Notes: generated by a model not told the origin, from the letters alone. 35,906 nt of DNA from Nocardia vinacea NBRC 16497 (GCF_000308835.1 NZ_BAGN01000398.1:1-35906); one strand, 5' to 3'; positions 15,655 to 24,111 are shown, counted from the first letter of the stretch. Numbers and translations are program-made.

Positions 15655-17090
15655 TGTTGTTCGATGACGGGCAAACCACACCCGGCCAGCACTTTGGGAT
15701 AGGTCAGCCCATTCCGGATCTCATACAGAAGCTGTTCGAGCCGGTCGAATAATTCCTCGACCAGATCCGCCGACTCGTGCCCGGGCGCCTTGCGCGGCGC
15801 GAGCACGTTGAATCGGACACCGAGTCGCTCGGATCCGGTCCGGTCCAGCGCGACACTATCGATTCCGGCACCGGCGAGCAGCAGATCCTCTATCTCCGCA
15901 CTGGTTTCGACGCCTGCCTGGTCGAGGACCGCATCGTCGAAGACCACGGTGAGGAACATGCCCTGCCGACTACCCAGCGGCCGAATGACTTTCGCACCGA
16001 GCCGAGCATTGATCGCATCGATGTGGCCGTGCGCGCGACCCAGCTGGTCGAGCATCCGCACGCGGTTCTCCGCGAAGTAACTCTCGGGCGTGTGCTCGAC
16101 AATCGCCCGCGCCAGATGCGTCGACTCGCGCTGGAACGAAATGGTCAGCCGCTCGCGAATCCTGGCCAGCCATTCGGCATCACCCGAGCAGGCCGCGCCC
16201 AATTTGCACGGTCCGAAGGCGTTGTAGCCCTTGGAGTTTCCGGTAATGGTGAGTACCTGGTCGTACAGCCGACGCACACCATCGTCGGTCGCGAACTCCA
16301 CTGCGGCGATCGGAATGTGCTGCTCCACCATGCAATCGAAGGCCATATCGCAGATGACCGGTACCCCACTGGCAACGAGCACCCGTCCGATCGCCAGCAA
16401 CTCCTCGGCCGAATAGTCGGTGAATACCGGATTTCCGGGCAGCGTGAGCAGCACCCCGCACAGTTCGTCACGGTCGGCGAAGTAGTCCAGGCAGGACTCG
16501 AGCAGATCCGGATCGATCTTGAAGGAGTCGTCCGGCGCAACAGGGCACGCCTCCATCCGCAGACCGTACTTCTCCACATGAATGCCTGAACTCTTGTACA
16601 GGCCTTCCGGATACACGATCACACCGCCGGGGCGGGCCAGCGTCGCGACCGCCTCCTCGAGCAGCATGGTGCTCGAGTACGGACAGACAACGACCTCCTC
16701 CGGCGATACCCGGACCCCAGGTATCCCGCCGGCCGGCTCCGCCAATCGCCCGAACAGCTTGTGCGCTGCCAACTCTCGCAATACCAGCGGCTGTCGCTTG
16801 TGATACAGCGTGCCATCGGCGTATTCGTCCGGCGGTTGGGTATGCATCAGTTCGCGCCATGCCATATCCAGTGCGGCGACCGCACTTTCGGCCAGCGGCA
16901 GACCGGTCTCGCCGTGGTAGGCGTCCAGCACATCCGAATACGTCCGGTCGCCCGTCCCCGCGAACTGCGGCCGCGCACCCAGATGCCGACGCACTTCCCG
17001 CTTGCGCTCCTCGGAGCGATTGGTGCGGGCGGCGAGGCTGGGTGCCGGTGTCCGCCAAGGCAGCCGATCGTTATCAGCCTGCCGAGTCAC
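15651..17090 (-). CDS. Fold-type-I PLP-dependent aminotransferase, substrate unknown
   Basis: A 479-residue class I/II aminotransferase-like protein with the PLP features in order. A phosphate-binding segment follows VVCPYSSTMLLEEAV, Asn220 is in LTLPGNPVFTDYS, Asp248 in VPVICDMAF pairs with the pyridine nitrogen, and the Schiff-base lysine is Lys287 in ITGNSKGYNAFGP. The N-terminus (1-90) is longer than in AspC-type enzymes. The GTG start overlaps the stop of the upstream XRE gene (GTGA), and its own stop overlaps the next start. This three-gene coupled operon implies one pathway or complex, perhaps transamination followed by NAD(P)-linked reduction. I cannot name the substrate. Confidence 0.87.
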   Translation of the reverse strand: MTRQADNDRLPWRTPAPSLAARTNRSEERKREVRRHLGARPQFAGTGDRTYSDVLDAYHGETGLPLAESAVAALDMAWRELMHTQPPDEYADGTLYHKRQPLVLRELAAHKLFGRLAEPAGGIPGVRVSPEEVVVCPYSSTMLLEEAVATLARPGGVIVYPEGLYKSSGIHVEKYGLRMEACPVAPDDSFKIDPDLLESCLDYFADRDELCGVLLTLPGNPVFTDYSAEELLAIGRVLVASGVPVICDMAFDCMVEQHIPIAAVEFATDDGVRRLYDQVLTITGNSKGYNAFGPCKLGAACSGDAEWLARIRERLTISFQRESTHLARAIVEHTPESYFAENRVRMLDQLGRAHGHIDAINARLGAKVIRPLGSRQGMFLTVVFDDAVLDQAGVETSAEIEDLLLAGAGIDSVALDRTGSERLGVRFNVLAPRKAPGHESADLVEELFDRLEQLLYEIRNGLTYPKVLAGCGLPVIEQQ

Positions 17091-18136
17091 GACACCTCAC
17101 TTTCGAAGGACGGCTCTCCGGGCGCGGTCATCCCGCGCCAACTCTGTTCCAGCGCCGCGCGGAACAGACCTCGGCAATCGCCCTCGGTGAGGCGCTCGTA
17201 ACCGGCCAGTTCCGGTGACGCGACGATATCGTTGACGACAATGCCCGAACCGGCAACCTTCAGCTCATAGAGACGCTCGAACCGGCGCACCGCGAATGCG
17301 ACATCATGCTTCAAGGCCGAGAACCGGGTCGCCACGCGCGCCTGCCGGGAATAGTCGTATTCACCGACGGCGACGTACCTTTCGTCGACGATGAGCATGC
17401 TCTGCGCATTGCGCGCGTGCTCGCGCTTGACCAGCACGCTCTCCACACCGGCACGCGCCTGTTTCCACAATTTGTCGTCATAGGGCCACACATCCTCGAT
17501 CGTGTCGAGGACATACATGCGTCGCACATCGATTCGAGGCGGATGGGTCGTATCGGCCAGGCGCAGGATCGCGGCGTGATAGTCGTCGCCGACATCGCCG
17601 CCGATGGTGCCCAGATCAGCGGTGTGGATCGCGCGGACCGACGCCTTGGCCTGCTCGAGGATCATCAACCAGTCGCTGACGGTATTCCATTCCCAGACGG
17701 TCGCGCTGCGCGAAGGGATCTGCGCCAGGATTTCCTCGGCCCGCTCCAACTGCCGATCCGCGATCATGCGCAGCGGTTCGATCTCCTCCCGCGCGAAGGT
17801 CGCGTCGATCAGGCTGCCAGCGATGCCGAGCGCGCGCTCGACGAGTTCAGGGTCCTTGCCGAGCAGGACATTGAAGCGCATGCGCAGATCGTGATATCCG
17901 CCGCCGGCGAGATCGTCGGCGATACCGTCGGTCGAGGGCAATTCCTGGCCGAGCGCCAGGCTGAGACGTTCGCGCAGCGGTAGCGGTGGCACCCGAGTCC
18001 CGTTCTCGATCTGCTGGATCAGGCTGCGCGAGCAACCTGTCCTGGCCGCGAGTGCGGCCTGGGTGAACCCGCGTTCCGTGCGGAGCCGACGGACCAGATC
18101 CCCGACCTGCTCACCGTCCGGCCCTGAGCCAGCCAT
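17087..18136 (-). CDS. XRE-family regulator with PLD-like C-terminal domain
   Basis: A 349-residue protein. Residues ~9-65 are a Cro/C1-type helix-turn-helix (LVRRLRTERGFTQAALAART ... SRSLIQQIENGTRVPP). A helical linker follows (~70-150). The rest (~185-330) resembles the phospholipase-D fold: the strand-turn MLIVDERYVAVGEYD corresponds to the K-x-x-VD-x-x-Y-x-x-x-GS core, but the catalytic HKD residues are not evident, so it is probably a ligand sensor, as in TrmB-type regulators. It heads the operon with the aminotransferase and transhydrogenase-like genes, overlapping the former by 4 bases. GGAGG lies 6 nt before the ATG. Confidence 0.85.
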   Translation of the reverse strand: MAGSGPDGEQVGDLVRRLRTERGFTQAALAARTGCSRSLIQQIENGTRVPPLPLRERLSLALGQELPSTDGIADDLAGGGYHDLRMRFNVLLGKDPELVERALGIAGSLIDATFAREEIEPLRMIADRQLERAEEILAQIPSRSATVWEWNTVSDWLMILEQAKASVRAIHTADLGTIGGDVGDDYHAAILRLADTTHPPRIDVRRMYVLDTIEDVWPYDDKLWKQARAGVESVLVKREHARNAQSMLIVDERYVAVGEYDYSRQARVATRFSALKHDVAFAVRRFERLYELKVAGSGIVVNDIVASPELAGYERLTEGDCRGLFRAALEQSWRGMTAPGEPSFESEVS

Positions 18137-18539
18137 GCCGCGCCTCCATCCCTACGCTCGGATTTTTCAATGCTCACGATGTGTCATCCGACGTCATCAT
18201 AGCCACGTTACGCCGCGAGGCAGTGCTAGCGACGATGGAAGTTTTCTGGTCGATCGCTGGAAACCGTACGGGCGGGCGGATATTGCGCAAGACCACTCCG
18301 ATACTCACGACCTCGAATGCGCGTTGCGGTACTCAAAGCTGCTCTCACGGAGCAGATTACAGATACACAAGGCCGAACTTGCTTAAATCTAAGCAATATT
18401 GATTGAGAAATATCTTCAGATAGCTTCTATGCTTAGTTGACATCCAGAAGTGGCGATCCATAGCATTGTTGTCAGCGTCACATCTGATCCGGAGCTCGCT
18501 TTCCGGGACAGATGGTTTCGATCGACCAAGGGAGGGGTC
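18137..18539. other. 403-base intergenic region with an AT-rich core
   Basis: No convincing gene on either strand. It separates the minus-strand XRE operon from a plus-strand small gene and must contain both promoters. Bases ~18,340-18,450 are markedly AT-rich against the surrounding DNA. They hold an 18-bp palindrome (18379-18396), a looser ATATT/AATAT inverted repeat just after it, and an extra TGCTTAG half-site near 18430. Confidence 0.55.
18379..18396. promoter_or_regulatory. 18-bp palindrome TTGCTTA-N4-TAAGCAA, putative operator
   Basis: Perfect 7-bp arms around a 4-base spacer, in the AT-rich core of the intergenic region. A half-site TGCTTAG recurs ~50 bases downstream. The nearest regulator is the XRE protein, so it is a candidate binding site; the link is inferred from position only. 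Confidence 0.5.
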
Positions 18540-18872
18540 ATGACATTGAGGCTGACCGACTGGTTGATCACCAGCGACATCACCCCCGAAACCGCCCGCT
18601 ACACCGGCAGCGGCTGGGTTCTGAGCTGGCTGCCCGGCCGACTGCTGACGCGAGAGCAGGCCATGACGGGCATGGTGCTCGACGAGACCCTGAGCGATCC
18701 GGATCCCGAAGAATACGTGCTCGCCATGGAGATTGCCGCCATCCGGGCCGCTGATCTCGGCCTCGAATTGGCTCACGCGGTCGTGCTGCTGCACGCCCGC
18801 ATCGTCGAACGAGACCGGCGGCAAGCCGGCGCCAACTGCCGCATCGCGGTACCGACCACACCGGCCGCGTAA
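18540..18872 (+). CDS. Small conserved actinobacterial protein, unknown function
   Basis: A 110-residue protein beginning MTLRLTDWLITSDITPETAR. The motif SGWVLSWLPGRLLTREQAMTGMV (residues ~24-46) resembles short proteins that recur in Nocardia and Mycobacterium with no known role. The rest is a helix rich in Ala, Glu and Leu (62-95) and a short tail. There is no signal peptide or membrane span. The ATG at 18540 follows GGGAGGGG closely; the frame is open 30 codons upstream without a better start. The gene is followed by a strong bidirectional terminator. Confidence 0.75.
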   Translation: MTLRLTDWLITSDITPETARYTGSGWVLSWLPGRLLTREQAMTGMVLDETLSDPDPEEYVLAMEIAAIRAADLGLELAHAVVLLHARIVERDRRQAGANCRIAVPTTPAA

Positions 18873-18918
18873 CGGCAGTTGGCGCCGCGGAGGGGTCGGC
18901 GCCACCTGACGTCGCGCC

Positions 18919-18959
18919 GAAACAGGGTCCGGCGAGTACCGCTCGCCGGACCCTGTTTC
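18919..18959. terminator. Strong bidirectional terminator
   Basis: A perfect 18-bp stem (18919-18936 with 18942-18959), 5-nt loop, with GAAAC/GTTTC at the base giving short T runs on both strands. It separates the plus-strand small gene from the minus-strand transporter remnant and overlaps the latter's stop codon. Confidence 0.85.
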
Positions 18960-19845
18960 ACGAGTCGGAACGCCGAATACGCTTGGCGGAGCGCGACTTT
19001 CGCTCGGTGCGCGTTATCCGCGGATCGTCGGCGACCTCGTAGCGCCGCACATACAGGCCCAGAAATGCCTGCACGGTGGCCGTCGCCGGAATCGCGAGCA
19101 GCGCACCCACCGCGCCGAGCAGTGCGCCACCGCTTAACACCGCGAGCAGTGCGACGGCCGGATTCACATCGACCGTGCGCGCGGTGATGCGCGGCTGCAG
19201 AATGTAGTCCTGGAACTGCTGATACACCACCACGAAGATGAGGATCCACAGCGCGTCGATCGGCTGGATGGTGAGCGCGACCAGAATCGGCAGTATCCCG
19301 GCGATATATGTGCCGACGGTCGGGACGAACGAGGCGATCACGCCGAACCAGATGCCGAGTGCGATCGAATTGGGCAGGCCGAGCAGTGCCAGGAAAATCG
19401 CATGTGCCACCGCCGATATCACCGCGAGCACCGCGCGACTGTAGAGGTATCCGCGGTCTTCTCGATGGCCAGATCCCATGCGCGCAAGACGGTGTCGTGG
19501 CGATGCGGCGGCAGCAGCGAGCACACCGAGCGCCGTATCTTCGGTCCGCCCGCGGTCAGGTAGATACTGAACAGCGCGATCAACAGGAAGCGGACCAGCC
19601 CGCCCAGGATCGTGTTCGACAGACCCCACGCGTTGTGTGCGGCGCGCTCGGCGTATCCGCTGATCACATCCGAATCCTTCAGCAGCCGTTCGCGTAGCTG
19701 GTCCACCGTGAAGTCCTGCTGGAAGGTCCGGTTGATCCAGTCGACGAGTTCATTGAGCAGCCTGGGCAATTCATCGACCACCTTGCCGACGGTGTCGACC
19801 AGCAAGGTGCCCAGCGCCGCGCTGAGGCATCCGAGGGTGGGTTGG
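18958..19845 (-). pseudogene. AI-2E/PerM-family transporter, truncated and frameshifted
   Basis: Two frames encode consecutive parts of one protein. The upstream part (TLLVDTVGKVVDELPRLLNE ... LSNTILGGLVRFLLIALFSIYL ... LRAWDLAIEKT) continues one base out of register as GYLYSRAVLAVISAVAHAIFLALLGLP and the conserved PTVGTYIAGILPILVAL, ending in IPATATVQAF. Restoring one G near 19452-19456 would give IEKTGGYLYS, the normal family sequence. The first two membrane helices found in ~350-400-residue members are also missing upstream, so even the repaired gene would be incomplete. Intact members export autoinducer-2 or solutes. The 5' end abuts the MerR gene. Confidence 0.8.
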
Positions 19846-19911
19846 CGGCCACCGACCCAGTGTCGCCCAACCACCGGCGAATTCCCGGTTACGACCCGCT
19901 GCGAACCCTCG

Positions 19912-20295
19912 CTACGGCACCGACCCGAACGCCTGCTTGAAGTCGGGGCACTCGACCAGCGGCTGATGGGTGCAGGTGGCCGCGTGGCGGAGGCTGTCGC
20001 GCATGCGAGTGAGTCGAGCGATGTCCTCGTCCAACTGCCGAGTCTTCTCCGCCATATGGCGGCGGAGTTCGGTATCCGCCGGCGTGGCCACGAGGAATCG
20101 CGCGATCTGCGCGAGTGTGAAACCCGCTGCGCGAGCACAGGATACGAGCGCCAGGCGGTCGATCACCTCGGCCCGATAGGTGCGCCGCAGACCGTTGCGC
20201 CCTTCGGATTCGATGAGCCCGCGCTTCTCGTAGTACCGCAGCGCCGACGGCGCCAACCCGGACCGCGCGGCCACTTCCGCGATATCCAGCACCAT
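19912..20295 (-). CDS. MerR-family regulator with C-terminal Cys pair
   Basis: A 127-residue MerR protein. The winged helix-turn-helix (residues 3-70: IAEVAARSGLAPSALRYYEK, GLIESEGRNGLRRTY) precedes a dimerisation helix (75-105). The C-terminal loop CTHQPLVEC (Cys108, Cys116, His110), plus Cys53, could bind a metal or sense redox state, as in SoxR- and ZntR-type members. I chose the ATG at 20295, which has AAGGAGG 7 nt upstream; a frame open to 20328 would run through the operator. The operator palindrome lies between this gene and the divergent hydrolase, its probable target. Confidence 0.9.
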   Translation of the reverse strand: MVLDIAEVAARSGLAPSALRYYEKRGLIESEGRNGLRRTYRAEVIDRLALVSCARAAGFTLAQIARFLVATPADTELRRHMAEKTRQLDEDIARLTRMRDSLRHAATCTHQPLVECPDFKQAFGSVP

Positions 20296-20307
20296 CACTA
20301 TTCCTCC

Positions 20308-20338
20308 TTGACTTGAAGCACGCTTCAAGTCAGACGAT
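20308..20338 (+). promoter_or_regulatory. MerR-type operator and promoter of the HSL hydrolase gene
   Basis: ACTTGAAGC-AC-GCTTCAAGT (20311-20330) is a perfect 9+2+9 palindrome. It fills a 19-base spacer between TTGACT (20308-20313) and GACGAT (20333-20338), the over-long spacing that MerR activators correct by twisting DNA. GACGAT ends 6 nt before the hydrolase ATG. Confidence 0.7.
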
Positions 20339-20344
20339 AGGCCG

Positions 20345-21280
20345 ATGAGCGAAACAAAAGAAGAGCTGCACCCCCAGGTTCAGGCATATCTGGACCGTCT
20401 CGTCCGCGCGGATTTCGGCTCGGTGCACACTTTTACCCCGGAGCAGGCACGCGAGGGATGGCGGCGACAGATCGCCCTACTCGGCGAACCGGAACCCGTT
20501 GCCGATATCGAGAACCGCACCGTCGCGGGCATAGGCGGGCTCCGGATCTACACCCCGGATGGCGAAGGCCCCTTCCCAGCATTGGTGTTCTTCCACGGTG
20601 GCGGCTTCATGCTCGGCGATCTGGACACCCATGACGGACTGTGCCGCGGTCTGGCGAACGGTGCGGAGTGTGTCGTGGTCTCGGTCGACTACCCCCTGGC
20701 TCCGGAACACAAGTTTCCCGCCGCACCCGACGCGTGCTTCGCGGCGACGCAGTGGGTCGCCGAGCATGCGGCGAGCATCGGCGTCGACGCCACTCGCATT
20801 GCCGTCGGCGGCGACAGTGCGGGCGGCAATCTGGCGGCGGTCGTTGCGCATATGGCACGCGACAACGGCGGTCCGGCACTGACCTTCCAACTGCTGATCT
20901 ATCCCGATCTCGATTTCCGCAGAACGAATTTCAGCATCACGGAGTATGCGGGCAAGTACGGAAATATCAGCCGCGATGCCCAGCACTGGTTCATGGACAG
21001 CTACTTGAATAGTTCCGAGGAGAAGCTCGACCCGCGGGTTTCCCCACTGCTCGCCCCCGACCTGGCCGGGCTACCTCCGGCACTCGTTGTCACGGCCGAA
21101 TACGACGCCCTGCGCGACGAGGGCGAAGCGTACGGTCAGCGGCTCGAGGAGGCAGGGGTGCCGGTCACGGTCGCTCGCTATCCGGGGATGATCCACGAAT
21201 TCGTCCGGCATCCTTTCGACGACAGCAAGCGCGCCCGACTCGATGCGGCGACGGCGCTGCGGAAGGCATTCGCCCGGTAG
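20345..21280 (+). CDS. Hormone-sensitive-lipase-family esterase
   Basis: A 311-residue cytosolic esterase of the HSL (family IV) group. The oxyanion motif HGGG is at residues 84-87, the nucleophile Ser158 is in GDSAGG, the acid is in the segment ALVVTAEYDALRDEG and the histidine in YPGMIHEF. VDYPLAPEHKFPAAPDA is the usual substrate-pocket segment. These enzymes hydrolyse short- to medium-chain esters. There is no ribosome-binding site; the ATG is 6 nt after the putative -10, so it is probably leaderless. The divergent MerR gene and the operator between them suggest induction by a metal, redox agent or small molecule. Confidence 0.9.
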   Translation: MSETKEELHPQVQAYLDRLVRADFGSVHTFTPEQAREGWRRQIALLGEPEPVADIENRTVAGIGGLRIYTPDGEGPFPALVFFHGGGFMLGDLDTHDGLCRGLANGAECVVVSVDYPLAPEHKFPAAPDACFAATQWVAEHAASIGVDATRIAVGGDSAGGNLAAVVAHMARDNGGPALTFQLLIYPDLDFRRTNFSITEYAGKYGNISRDAQHWFMDSYLNSSEEKLDPRVSPLLAPDLAGLPPALVVTAEYDALRDEGEAYGQRLEEAGVPVTVARYPGMIHEFVRHPFDDSKRARLDAATALRKAFAR

Positions 21281-21289
21281 CGAATTGCG

Positions 21290-22048
21290 TCAGTCGCGGT
21301 TCGACGGTGCTCGGGAAAGGACGACGGGCATCCGCCACGACAGGCGGACCGGATTGTCGGTCGCGCGACGCAGCAGCAGCCACTGGGCGACAGCCGCCAT
21401 GGTGGAACCGAGCGAGGTCGCTACCGCGAGAAATCCCCAGTGCGTAAGGCCGGCGGATGCGTAGCTGGCGGTACTGGTGCCCGGGATGGCCAGTTTGCCT
21501 CGACCGGTCGCCCAGTTCAATATCTGTCCGATCTGGCCACCCAGGTCATAGGTGCGACCGGTCATGGCCTTGAGATCGGCACCTTTGCCATTGAGGTAGA
21601 TCAAGCACAGGATCACGAAAAGTGATGCGCACGCCAGCGAAATCGTCGTAAGGCGGGCGAGAAGTTCGTTGCGAAGGCGGATGTTCAGCACAATGGCGCA
21701 GAGCGCGGTGATGATGGCGGCGCTGGCGAGGATGGCCCACATGCCGGTGACCGGCGGGGTTTTGGGCGCCGTCTTCGACCAGACGTTCATCGCGTTCGTG
21801 GTTATTTCGAGCCGACCGAACGCGTTGGCGGCGACCCTGCCGTCGGGCCCCTGTGCGGTGATCCACGATTGGAACAGCATGAGCAGGGTGGCGGTACTGC
21901 CGACCACGGCCAGTATGTAGCCCCAGTAGGATTGGAGCGGTCCCAGCCGCGCCCGGAGATCGGCCAACTCCGCGGCGCGGCCTTGTGTCGGTCCCGGCGG
22001 AGCGGTCCCGCGTCGAGATGTGATGGCTCGGGAGGAGTTCTGCTCCAT
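21290..22048 (-). CDS. Four-span membrane protein, unknown function
   Basis: A 252-residue protein. A charged cytosolic N-terminus (1-40) precedes four membrane helices, about 43-63 (YILAVVGSTATLLMLF), 103-122, 135-152 and 201-225. A glycine/threonine-rich extracytoplasmic loop (155-200) contains GKGADLKAMTGRTYDLGGQI. It resembles a large group of actinobacterial membrane proteins with no assigned role. TAAGCT (minus strand, 22060-22055) sits 6 nt before the ATG, a leaderless arrangement. It is convergent with the HSL esterase. Confidence 0.78.
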   Translation of the reverse strand: MEQNSSRAITSRRGTAPPGPTQGRAAELADLRARLGPLQSYWGYILAVVGSTATLLMLFQSWITAQGPDGRVAANAFGRLEITTNAMNVWSKTAPKTPPVTGMWAILASAAIITALCAIVLNIRLRNELLARLTTISLACASLFVILCLIYLNGKGADLKAMTGRTYDLGGQIGQILNWATGRGKLAIPGTSTASYASAGLTHWGFLAVATSLGSTMAAVAQWLLLRRATDNPVRLSWRMPVVLSRAPSNRD

Positions 22049-22180
22049 GAACTCAGCTTAGGTGTGGGGCAGTGACGCGACTCACCTCCAGTGGGAACGT
22101 CAGTCGGTGGTGACCGGGAACAGATCCGGTCACCGACTCTGTTACCAGTCCCGGGGGTTCGAACGAGAGCGAGGTCGACC

Positions 22181-22894
22181 GTGCGGGTCGAGATCTGGAC
22201 CGACATCAATTGCCCCTTCTGCTACCTGGGCAAGAAGCGGTTCGAACAGGCATTGACCGACTTCCCGCACCGCTCCGACGTCGAGGTGGTGCACCGCTCG
22301 TTCGAACTGGATCCGACGCTGCCCGCCGACGAATCCGGCCCGGTGATCGCCAAGATCGCGCACAAGTACGGCATCAGCGAGGCTCAGGCGGCCGCCAATG
22401 AACGCGGCATCGGCGCACAAGCCGCCGAGATCGGCCTGCCCTATCTGACCGAAGGCCGCGATTACGGCAACTCCTTCGATATGCACCGCCTGCTGCACTT
22501 CGCACTCGCCGAAGGCAAACAGGACGCCCTCCTCGACGCCCTGTACCGCGCGAATTTCGCCGAAGAACAATCCCTGTTCGCCGATAACGAGCGCCTCGTG
22601 CGACTCGCCGTCACCGCCGGACTCGACGAATCAGCCGCACGCACCGTCCTCGACGACCCGAATGCCTACGCCGACGCCGTCCGCGCAGACGAGCAGGAGG
22701 CCGCCCAACTCGGCGCCCGCGGCGTCCCATTCTTCGTCTTCGACCGCAAATACGGTGTCTCCGGCGCCCAACCCGCCGAAGTCTTCACCCAAGCCCTGGA
22801 ACAGGCCTGGGCCGATCGGGAACCGATCATCCAAACCATCGGCGGAGCCGACGTCTGCGGGCCGGACGGATGCGAGTTGCCCGCGCACAATTGA
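22181..22894 (+). CDS. DsbA/FrnE-family oxidoreductase
   Basis: A 237-residue thioredoxin-fold protein with helical insertion. It starts VRVEIWTDINCPFCYLG, the active-site motif being Cys11-Pro-Phe-Cys14. The cis-Pro loop is ARGVPFFVFDRKYGVSGAQP, a hallmark of FrnE/2-hydroxychromene-2-carboxylate-isomerase-like DsbA proteins. A second cysteine pair at the C-terminus (VCGPDGCELP) is also typical of FrnE. There is no signal peptide, so it acts in the cytoplasm, probably in disulfide exchange or oxidative-stress resistance. The GTG follows GAGG by 8 nt; the 30 codons upstream do not fit the fold. Confidence 0.9.
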   Translation: MRVEIWTDINCPFCYLGKKRFEQALTDFPHRSDVEVVHRSFELDPTLPADESGPVIAKIAHKYGISEAQAAANERGIGAQAAEIGLPYLTEGRDYGNSFDMHRLLHFALAEGKQDALLDALYRANFAEEQSLFADNERLVRLAVTAGLDESAARTVLDDPNAYADAVRADEQEAAQLGARGVPFFVFDRKYGVSGAQPAEVFTQALEQAWADREPIIQTIGGADVCGPDGCELPAHN

Positions 22895-22908
22895 CCTGCG
22901 GCACAGTC

Positions 22909-23067
22909 CTATTCGGTTTCTTCGGTCGACTTCGCCGTAGGACCGAGCCGCACCACACCGGCGTCGAGATCGATCTCGACGCGCGGTCGATGCACCTGAC
23001 CGTCGCTGTCCTCACTGCCCTCATCGGCCAGCTTCTGCCCGGGGAACAGTTCACCCATAACGCCCAT
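22909..23067 (-). CDS. Small conserved hypothetical protein
   Basis: About 52 residues, MGVMGELFPGQKLADEG then an acidic stretch and PRVEIDLDAGVVRLGP. The codon use is clearly coding (G/C at third positions) from this ATG on, whereas the 26 codons upstream (open to a GTG at 23145) are glycine-rich and less biased. TATCGT lies 6 nt before the ATG. It has no signal peptide or membrane span. I do not know its role. It lies downstream of the LysR gene on the same strand and is convergent with the FrnE-like gene. Confidence 0.6.
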   Translation of the reverse strand: MGVMGELFPGQKLADEGSEDSDGQVHRPRVEIDLDAGVVRLGPTAKSTEETE

Positions 23068-23175
23068 AGTTCGACGATAGTCCCCGTAGTGAGGGATATC
23101 GCCAGGTCCGCCTCCTCCGGGTTCACCGGAACGGGCGGTACTCACGGTGCGGCCGAGATCGCGCTCGAGTAGCCG

Positions 23176-24096
23176 TCACGCTTCAAAAGTCGTCGATAGA
23201 CGTGGATCGATCGGCAATTCGCGAATCCGACGCAGTTCCTCGAGAACCAGATGGACGGCGGCACGTGGCGGTGCGCCGCGGCGAATTACGGCGGTGATGG
23301 TGCGGGTGACGGGATTGGCGAGTTCCCGGGTCGCGACGCGATAGCGCGGATCGACCGCCAAGCCGGGGAGCAGAGCGATCGAAAGTCCGGCTTCGACGTG
23401 CTGCAACGTCATCAGGTAATTGCTGAACCTGCACACCACCCGCGGTTCGAATCCGGATTCGCGGCACAGCCGGGTGGCCAGATTCGCCATATACGACTTC
23501 GGCATATCGAAGGCCCACGACTCGTCGGCGTAGGTGGCGAGGTCGGCGGGCCCGCGGGCGGCGCGCTCCGGTGGCAGGACGAGCACGATCGGATCGGTCG
23601 CCAACGGCACGATATCCACATCCGAGCCGAGCGGATGTTCGACGAAATCGGTTGTGGTGATGATGATGTCGGCGTCACCGACGCGCAGTGCGGGCATACT
23701 CTCGTGCGGTTCCAGCTCGATCAGTTCGACATCGAGATGCCGATACGTCCGGGCGAGGCGCGTCACCGCGGGCACACACAGCGAATGGATGGCGCTCTGG
23801 AATGCGCCGAGCCGGACCGACCCGACCGGTTCCTCGCCGAGGCTGCGCAGCTCTGCCTCGACGCTGTCCATCTGATCGAGGATGCCTCTGGCGCGGCGCG
23901 CCAGCATCAGCCCGGCGGGGGTGAGCCGTACCCGTCGGCCGGTGCGTTCCAGCAGCTGGGTGCGGGTTTCGGCCTCCAGCACCGCGAGCTGCTGGGACAC
24001 GCTGGACGCGCTGAGGTGGGCCGCCTGCGCGACCGCGCGGACAGTGCCGAGCGAGTCGAGCTGGCTGAGCAGGCGCAGTCGCCAAGGGTTCAGCAT
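23176..24096 (-). CDS. dgdR: LysR-type regulator of the dialkylglycine decarboxylase gene (DgdR-like)
   Basis: A 306-residue LysR protein. The winged helix-turn-helix is at residues 4-62 (LRLLSQLDSLGTVRAVAQAA, HLSASSVSQQLAVLEAE) and the periplasmic-binding-protein-like effector domain at ~88-295 (VGSVRLGAFQSAIHSLCVPA, then VELIELEPHESMPAL, DIIITT). It is divergent from dgdA, the arrangement known for dgdR/dgdA in Burkholderia. The name is given by that context and by family, not by a distinctive residue. I chose the ATG next to the intergenic region; the frame is open far upstream but runs antisense through dgdA. Confidence 0.85.
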   Translation of the reverse strand: MLNPWRLRLLSQLDSLGTVRAVAQAAHLSASSVSQQLAVLEAETRTQLLERTGRRVRLTPAGLMLARRARGILDQMDSVEAELRSLGEEPVGSVRLGAFQSAIHSLCVPAVTRLARTYRHLDVELIELEPHESMPALRVGDADIIITTTDFVEHPLGSDVDIVPLATDPIVLVLPPERAARGPADLATYADESWAFDMPKSYMANLATRLCRESGFEPRVVCRFSNYLMTLQHVEAGLSIALLPGLAVDPRYRVATRELANPVTRTITAVIRRGAPPRAAVHLVLEELRRIRELPIDPRLSTTFEA

Positions 24097-24111
24097 GGGT
24101 CCATTGTTGTG

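Noticed and set aside
18181..18402. 73-codon plus-strand frame in the intergenic region before the small gene at 18540
   Set aside because: No ribosome-binding site, unbiased codons, and it runs into the AT-rich palindrome region; more likely promoter DNA.
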